Assembly (NCBI GenBank): GCA_947623455.1
Contig: OX392538.1
Coordinates: 26,783,001 to 26,847,000 of the forward strand
Direction of reading: 5' to 3'
Length of the DNA stretch: 64,000 bases
Source of the DNA: Mimachlamys varia
Lineage: Eukaryota > Mollusca > Bivalvia > Pectinida > Pectinidae
The position numbers and the translations under genes are program-made. Below the pieces are notes generated by a model. That model saw nothing but the letters and a program-made list of their open reading frames with translations. It ran no database searches and was not told where the DNA came from. How positions within the stretch are numbered: the first letter of the stretch is position 1; the number at the start of each line of letters is the position of its first letter. Below, one piece after another: positions 49,434 through 58,400 of this stretch.

Positions 49434-52400
49434 CTGTAAAACAAAGAATAATCTGAATAATTTAGCAAAGTACAAAGTTTGGTTATGTGTATCAACTTCA
49501 GTACCTTTTAAATTTATCATATTAGAGGTTCGAAGCAATTTACGAATTTGTATTCACATTCATTAAATTTGTCTTTGGACTTGAAATGCGAACTGAATTT
49601 ATTCTGTAATGCATAACAGCTACTGATTTTTTAAACTTTAAAAGTGGCAATATATATAACATAATCAATTTAAAATGTGTGTTTGTGTGAACATATTTTT
49701 AAATCTTACCATCAAGGTAGCCAGCATAGCCTGTTAACGATAGAATTAACATATTGCATTGATATCTACTGAAGACTCAGTAATCAGTTTTGAAATCAGT
49801 ATCGATATCATCACTAATGAAAATGATATCTAAATAATGATGTTAATCAGTACGTCTTCCAGCGTACGTTAATTTAACATTAAAATGGTGTTTCCGGGAT
49901 ACTAGGATAATGTTGTGAATTGACATGTATACCAATCTCCTTCGTCAAATACAAAAAACTTATTTTTTCTTATTTAATTGTCTCGAAAGAATTTTGTTAT
50001 ATTTTCACTATTTTACAATTGCGAATACATATAATCACTTTCACATGAATGCTATTATACGATTGTTATTATATTAAGGATGTGAGAGAGGCCGCATGGT
50101 AGTAAGGCAGGGTGATGGTAAATTTAACTCGTTAAGTTTTCTTACCTTCATTTCGGCCATGTTATCCTACAAAACAATAACACATAGATTAAAAATAAAG
50201 GTTCATGATTGCCAAAGGCATCAACCCGCGCCAATAAGGAGATGGTTACTATACCTGAACATGCTTCTTTAATCAAATCATCAATGTACGGTTAACTATT
50301 TGATTTAACACTATATGGACAGTTGTGTAGGCTGGAGTCAGTATCTCTATGGCATCGTAAACGCTAGATAAGGTATTAAGTCCAAGAGTTATAAAAATAC
50401 ATAGGAATATCAGTATCAAGGAGTATAAGACTCGTTCATGTGCGTGTATGTAGGATAGGGATATTTCACCCGAGGGGTCACAAAATGAGGTGAAACCCGA
50501 GGCTTGCCGAGGGTTTTACCACATTTTGTGATCCACAGGGTTGAATATCCCTATCCTACATACACACATAATGAAAGAGTCTTTTTCTCTCATATCAACA
50601 ACCCGAATAAGCTCAAAAACCATGAAAATATGTTTAAACAGGCTACCATTTTGAAATTTCAACTTTTTCCTTGAGCTTCTTAGACGAAAACGAATTATAC
50701 AGCGTGTTTAAGCATACCCTATATTTGCAACAACGTTTGCTCAGAAAAATTAATCTCCTTTTCCTGGTGTTTATGGTTAAAATTTTGTGAAAGGTTTTAA
50801 TTTTATCACGCCGTCGTTTTCTCTTTCCGGTATCAGAGTTTACCGTGTTCGTGACGCCACGTCATTGTTGAGCCATTGTGACGTCACGTCGCGTGAAATC
50901 CTATGTAAGATAGATTTTTCTTACATAGCTTTACGACATGGGCAACCTCTATCCAACATGGCGAGATATGAGAGAAAATAGCTGATTACAGCCCAAATGA
51001 CAAAATACCTGAATGAAACCAAAAACAACCCTCATTCTACGTTTTCTTTTCGACATTTTGACTTGTATTTCTGGGATACTAGGATATTTACCAGGCTTCA
51101 CTTTTTTTATAATGTTTTCTTACCTTCAAACCTGCATTTTGTACCTGAAATAAAAATACGAAAAAGATGTTTACATAAATAACCATATTAAATACGACGT
51201 AGACATATATATAAGCATTATCAAGCAAATAACAACTCTTTGTATCAGCAATATTGATCGATCGATAATCAACTGTAGAGGAAGTATTAGTTCGTTCTTT
51301 GTATAACGTGCCATGCTTGTGAAATGATATTGAAAACAGTATGACACTTCTCAAGTTGGTTACTAATAAAAGAAGCATACATAGTTATTTATTTTAACGA
51401 GTAATAATAATTGATTGATGTTGTGAATTGACATGTATACCAATCTCCGTTGTCAAATACAAAAACTTGTTTTTCTTATTAAATTGTCTCGAAAGAATTT
51501 GTTATATTTTCACCATTTAACAATTACAAAATACTTATAATCACTTTCACATGAATGCTATTATACGATTGTTATCATATTAAGGATGTGAGAAAGGCCG
51601 TATCGTAGCAAGGCAGGGTGATGAACAAATTTAACTCATTAAGTTTTCTTACCTTCAGTTCGGCCATGTCAGCCTACAAAACAATAACACATGGATTAAA
51701 AATAAAGGTTAATGATTGCCAAACACATCAACTCGCGCATATTAGGAAATGTTAAATATACCTGAACATGTTTCTTTAATCAAATCATTAATGTACGGTT
51801 AACTATTTGATTTACACTATATTGACAGTTTTGTAGGCTAGAGTCAGTATCTCTATGACATCGTAAACGTTAGATAAGGTTTTAAGTCCAAGAGTTATAA
51901 AAATACATAGGAATTTTCAGTATCAAGGTAAATATCTGATTACAGCCCAAAGACAAAAAACCTGAATGAAACCAAAAACAACCCTCATTCTACGTTTTCT
52001 TTTCGACATATTCTGTAGACTGGTATTTCTGGGATACTAGGCTATTTACCAGGTTACACTTTTATTATAATGTTTTCTTACCTTCAAACCTGCATTTTGT
52101 TTCTGAAATAAAAATACGAAAAAGATGTTTACATAAATAACCATATTAAATACGACGTAGACATATATATAAACATTATCAAGCAAATAACAACTCTTTG
52201 TATCAGCAATATTAATCGAGCGATAATCAACTGTAGAGGAAGTATTAGTTCGTTCTTTATATAACGTGCCATGCTTGTGAAATGATATTGAAAACAGTAT
52301 GACACTTCTCAAGTTGGTTACTAATAAAAGAAGCATACATAGTTATTTATTTTAACGAGTAATAATAATTGATTGATGTTGTGAATTGACATGTATACCA

Positions 52401-55400
52401 ATCTCCGTTGTCAAATACAAAAAGTTGTTTTTCTTATTTAATTGTCTCGAAAGAATTTGTTTTATTTTCACCATTTAACAATTACAAAATACTTATAATC
52501 ACTTTCACATGAATGCTATTATACGATTGTTATTATATTATTGGTATTATATTAAGGATGTGAGAGAGGTCGTATGGTAGTAAGGCAGGGTGATGAACAA
52601 ATTTAACTCGTTAAGTTTTCTTACTTTCATTTCAGCCATGTCAGCCTACAAAACAATAACACATAGATTAAAAATAAAAGTTAATGATTGCCAAAAGCAT
52701 CAACACGTGCATATTAGGAGATGGTAACTATTCCTGAACATGTTTCTTTAATCAAATCAGCAATGTACGGTTAACTATTTGATTTACACTACATGGACAG
52801 CTTTGTAGGCTGGAGTCAGTATCTCTATGGCATCGTAGACGCTAGATAAGGTATTAAGTCCAAGAGTTATTAAAATATATAGGAATTATCAGTATCAAGG
52901 AAAATATCTGATTACAGCCCCAAAGACAAAAAACCTGAATGAAACCAAAAATGACCCTCATTCTACGTTTTCTTTTCGACATTTTGACTGGTATTTCCGG
53001 GATACTAGAATATATATCAGGTTACACTTAAATTATAATGTTTTCTTACCTTCAAACCTGTATTTTGTTTCTGAAATAAGAATAGAAAAATGATGTTTAC
53101 ATAAATAACCATATTAAATACGATGTAGAGATATATCTAAGCATTATCAAGCAAATAACAACTCTTTGTATCAGCAATATTGATCGATCGATAACTAACT
53201 GTAGAGGAAGTATTAGTTCGTTCTTTATATAACGTGCCATGCTTGTAAACTGACATTTAGAACCGTATGACACTTTTCAAGTTGGTTACTTAAAGCAGCA
53301 GCTATGATAATTTGTTTTAATACGTAAAAATAATTGATTGATGTTGTGAATTGACATGTATACCAATCTCCATTGTCAAATACAAAAACGTATTTGTTCT
53401 TATTTAATTGTCTTGAAATAATTTTGTTATATTTTCACCATTTAACAATTACAAATACTTCTAATCACTATCACATGAATGTTATTATATTATTGGTATT
53501 ATATTAAGGATGTGAGAGAGGCCGTATCGTTGTAAGGTAAGGTGATGAACAAATGTAACTCGTTAAGTTTTCTTACCTTCATTTCGGCCATGTCAGCCTA
53601 CAAAACAATAACACATAGATAAAAAAATAAAGGTTAATAATTGCCAAAAGCATCGACCCGCACAAATTAGGAGATGATAACTATACCTGAACTTGTTTCT
53701 TTAATCAAATCATCAATGTACGGTTAACTATTTGATTTTACACTATATGGACAGTTTTATAGGCTGGAGTCAGTATCTCTATGACATCGTAAACGCTAGA
53801 TAAGGTATTAAGTCCAAGAGTTATAAAAATACATAGGAATTATCATTATCAAGGAAAATAGCTGATAACAGTGTCATGACAAAAAACCTGAATGAAACCA
53901 AAAACAACCCTCATTCTACGTTTTCTTTTCGACATTTAGACTGGTATTTCCGGGATGCTAGGATATATATCAGGTTACACTTTTATTATAATGTTTTCTT
54001 ACCTTCAAACCTGCATTTTGTGTCTGAAATAAAAAAAGGAAAATGATGTGCACATAAAAAACCATATAAATTAAGACGTAGACATATATTTAAGCATTAT
54101 CAAGCAAAAAACAACTCTTTGTATCAGCAATATTGATCGATCGATAATCAACTGTAGAGGAAGTATTAGTTCGTTCTTTATATAACGTGCTATGCTTGTA
54201 AACTGACATTAAGAACAGTATGACATTTTTCAAGTTGGTTGCTTAAAGCAGCAGCTATAGTTATTTGTTTTAATACGTTATCATAACAGACTGAATGTGT
54301 GAATTGACATGTATACCAATCTCCGTTGTCAAATGCACAAAACTTGTTTTTTTTTATGTAATGGTCTCGAAAGAATTTTGTTACATTTTCACCATTTAAC
54401 GATTACAAATACTTATAATCACTTTCACATGAATGCTATTATACGATTGTTATTATATTAAGGATGTGAGAGAGGTCGTATGGTAGTAAGGCAGGGTGAT
54501 GAACAAATGTAACTCGTTAAGTTTTCTTACCATCAAACCTGCATTTCGTCTCTGAAATAAAAAGACGAAAATGGTGTGTACATAAATAACCATATCAAAT
54601 ACGACGCAGACACATATCTAAGCATTATCAAGCAAATAACAACCCTTATATAAGCAATATTGTTCTATCGATAATCAACTGTAGAGGAAGTATTACTTCG
54701 TTCTTTATATAATGTGTCATGCTTGTGAAATTATATTGAAAACAGTATGACACTTCTCAAGTTGGTTACTTAAAGCAGAATACATGAGTATTTGTTTGAA
54801 TACGTAAAAATAATTGATTGATGTTGTGAATTGACATGTATACCAATCTCCGTTGTCAAATACGAAAACTTGTTTGTTCTTATTTAATTGTCTTGAAATA
54901 ATTTTGTTACATTTTCACCATTTAACAATTACAAATACTTATAACCACTTTCACATGAATGCTATTATACGATTGTTATTATATTAAGGATGTGAGAGAG
55001 GCCGTATGGTAGTATGACAGGGTGATGAACAAATTTAACTCGTTAACTTTTCTTACCTTCATTTCGGCCATGTCAGCCTACAAAACAATAACACATAGAT
55101 TAAAAATAAAGGTTCATGATTGTCAAAGGCATCAACCCGCGCCAATTAGGAGATAGTAACTATACCTGAACATGTATCTTTAATCAAATCATCAATGTAC
55201 GGTTAACTATTCGATTTTACACTATATAGACAGTTTTGTAGGCTGGAGTCAGTATCTCTATGACATCGTAAACGCCAGATAAGGTATTAAGTCCAAGAGT
55301 TATAAAAATACATAGGAATTATCAGTAGCAAGGAAAATATCTGATTACAGCCCCAAAGACAAAAACCTGAATGAAACCCAAAACAACCCTCATTCTACGT

Positions 55401-58400
55401 TTTCTTTTCGACATTTAGACCGGTGTTTCCGGGATGCTAGAATATATATCAGGTTACACTTTTATTATAATGTTTTCTTACCTTCAAACCGACATTTTGT
55501 GTCTGAAATAAAAAACAGGGAAAATGATGTTTACATAAATAACCATATTAAATACGACGTAGACATATATCTAAGCATTATCAAGCAAATAACAACTCTT
55601 TGTATCAGCAATATTGATCGATCGATAATTAACTTTAAAGGCAGTATTAATATGTCCTTTATATTATGTACCATGCTTCTGAAATGATAATCAAAATAGT
55701 ATGACACTTCTCAAGTAAGTTACTTAAAGCAGCATATATAGTTATTTGTTTTAATACGTAAAAATGATTGATTGATGTTGTGAATTGACATGTATACCAA
55801 TCTCCGTTGTCAAATACGAAAACTTGTTTTTCTTATTTAATTGTCTCGAAAGAATTTTGTAATATTTTCACCATTTAACAATTACAAATACTTATAATCA
55901 CTTTCACATGAATGCTATTATACGATTGTTATTATATTAAGAATGTGAGAGAGGCCGTATGGTAGTATGACTGGGTGATGCACAAATTTAACTCGTTAAC
56001 ATTTCTTACCTTCATTTCAGCCATGTCAGCCTACAAAACAATAACACATAGATTAAAAATAAAGGTTCATGATTGCCAAAAGCATCAACCCGCGCCAATT
56101 AGGAGATGGTAACTATACCTGAACATGTATCTTTAATCATCAATGCACGGTTAACTGTTTGATTTTACACTATATGGACAGTTTGTAGGCTGGAGTCAGT
56201 ATATCCATGACATTGTAAACGTTAGATAAGGTATTAAGTCCAAGAGTTATAAAAATACATGGGAATTATCAGTATCAAGGTAAATAGCTGATTACATGCC
56301 CAATGACAAAAAACTTGAATGAAACCAAAAACAACCCTCATTCTACGTTTTCTTTTCGACATTTAGACTTGTATTCCCGGGATACTAGGATAGATATCAG
56401 GTTACACTTTTATTATAATGTTTTCTTACCTTCAAACCTGCATTTTGTTCCTGAAATGAAAATAAAAAATGATGTTTACATAAATAGCCATATTAAATAC
56501 GACGTAGACATAGATCTAAGCATTATCAAGTAAATAATAACTCTTTGTATCAGCAATATTGATCGATCGATAATCAACTGTAGAAGAAGTATTAGTTCGT
56601 TCTTTATACAACGTGCCATGTTTGTGAAATGACATTAAAAACACTATGACACTTCTAAAGTTGGTTACTTAAAGCCGCATCTATAGTTATTTGTTTTAAT
56701 ACGTTATAATAATAGACTGTATGTGTAAATTGACACTATTTCAACTTTCGTTATAAAACGCAGAACGTGGTTATACTTTTTAAAAGAACTTTTATTTTCA
56801 TAAATAATCAAATTGACATTAATGTTAATGTAAAATTGGTATACTGTTCACATTCATTTTAATTAGCGTGATCGCTCACAAACCCGGGCTCTCTTCTATT
56901 GCTACATTTTAATTGTGGAAGTTTCACCTTTTGTATGTTGATATATACACATAGTTTATAGATGCTGTGATGTGAAAAAGATACTGAAATATTATCAATA
57001 TAATGAAGTGAAAACCGGTTTATAATGCGAAAGTGCGTGAACAGTCTGCGAAATATATCTAGAGTATCATTAAAGTGTAAAGCGTGGAAGACATAGCGCA
57101 CATGCCTTCAGATATAGAAGCAATGGAATGGAACTCTGTTTATAGTTCTCTCTGTACCGCAGTAAGATATGATATTGATAACTTTCTATTTGCTACGGTG
57201 TCTTGCCTTTAAATTGTTCATGCCATCATACAAATAAATTCAATACATAGAATAAAGATAATGGTAAAGATTGCTATAAGCGGTATTTGTGTTTTTCAAC
57301 AAACACATACATATTATTTAATTTATTTTAATTAAAGCCTGACTAATTACTATTTACCAAATATGGGAAGTATTTTACTTATGGTCAATATACACGTGAC
57401 ATTGAACACGCTAGATAAGGTATTAAGACAAAGAGCTATACAGAAATGCATACGTTAATCCCTCTTGAAATGTATAGTACACTAGTATAGTGCATTATAA
57501 AAAGATTGTAATTGAGGAAATCCAAGTTAAAACGTATTGCAAAAACTCTTCGATTATTTATAAGATTGGTATTGCCAAATATCCTACAATTGTTCAGACG
57601 TATGTAACGTGTTTGTGGTTTTTACTTAACTCATAAATGCAACATAATAAACAAGTATAAACTTTCAAAATTGTTAACGCCGGATAAACATTAAAAACGG
57701 AAGAAGAATATATTAATTAAATTGGAAAAACGGGAGGATACTATTTATTATAGCTGTTAAGCTTAAGTACATTTTATATCGCTTAGTTTACTCATTTAAG
57801 ATCTACCAAGCAGAGAAACACACATTAGTGTTGAGATATTGCGAGTATAATCTGCGAAATATACTAGTTATCATCGAACATGTTATTGAGGTATATAGTG
57901 CAAAAGCCAGATATATGAACAATGAAGTGGGACCTTGTATATATTGTCTTTCTGGCTGTATGGTAGTTTGGCATTATATTGATTATTCATTAGTTGATTG
58001 GTTTTTTGAAAACGGAATGAAGGCCAACCCTGGAAAATTTCAATCAATATGTTTTGGGAAACATTTCAAAAACAGTTTTAAATCCTTTAATGTGGCAGAT
58101 ACTGAGATTAACTGTGATGATTCAGTAAAACTACTTGGAGTCGAAATTGACAGTCTTATGAAATTTGATAAACATATTTCTAATATATGCAGGAAAGCAT
58201 CCCGGCAGCTGGCAGTTTTAAAGAGAATTGGACATTTTTTACCGAGGGCAGTAAAAATGATAATCTACAAATCTTTTATTTTATCAAATTTTGATTACTG
58301 TCCTCTTATTTGGCATTTTTGTAGCCAGACTGCAACAAACAAAATGGAAAGAATCCAAGAGAGAGCCTTAAGATTTGTTTTAAATGATTATACAACTGAT

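Larger units (their letters stand above)
49800..57470 (-). repeat. Tandem array of about 950-bp two-microexon units
   Basis: Spacing between successive QNAGLK-type exons is 958, 968, 953, 528, 951 and 948 bp. Introns share landmarks such as 'gctggagtcagtatctctat', 'aaggtattaagtccaagagt' and 'gatcgataatcaactgtag' (or near variants). One unit carries the 553-bp insertion, one is truncated by recombination, and one (56.7-57.5 kb) is old and decayed. Confidence 0.9.

Noticed and set aside
56859..57101. 80-codon minus-strand reading frame in gene 2
   Set aside because: It has no splice context or heptad pattern and lies in a decayed intron unit.
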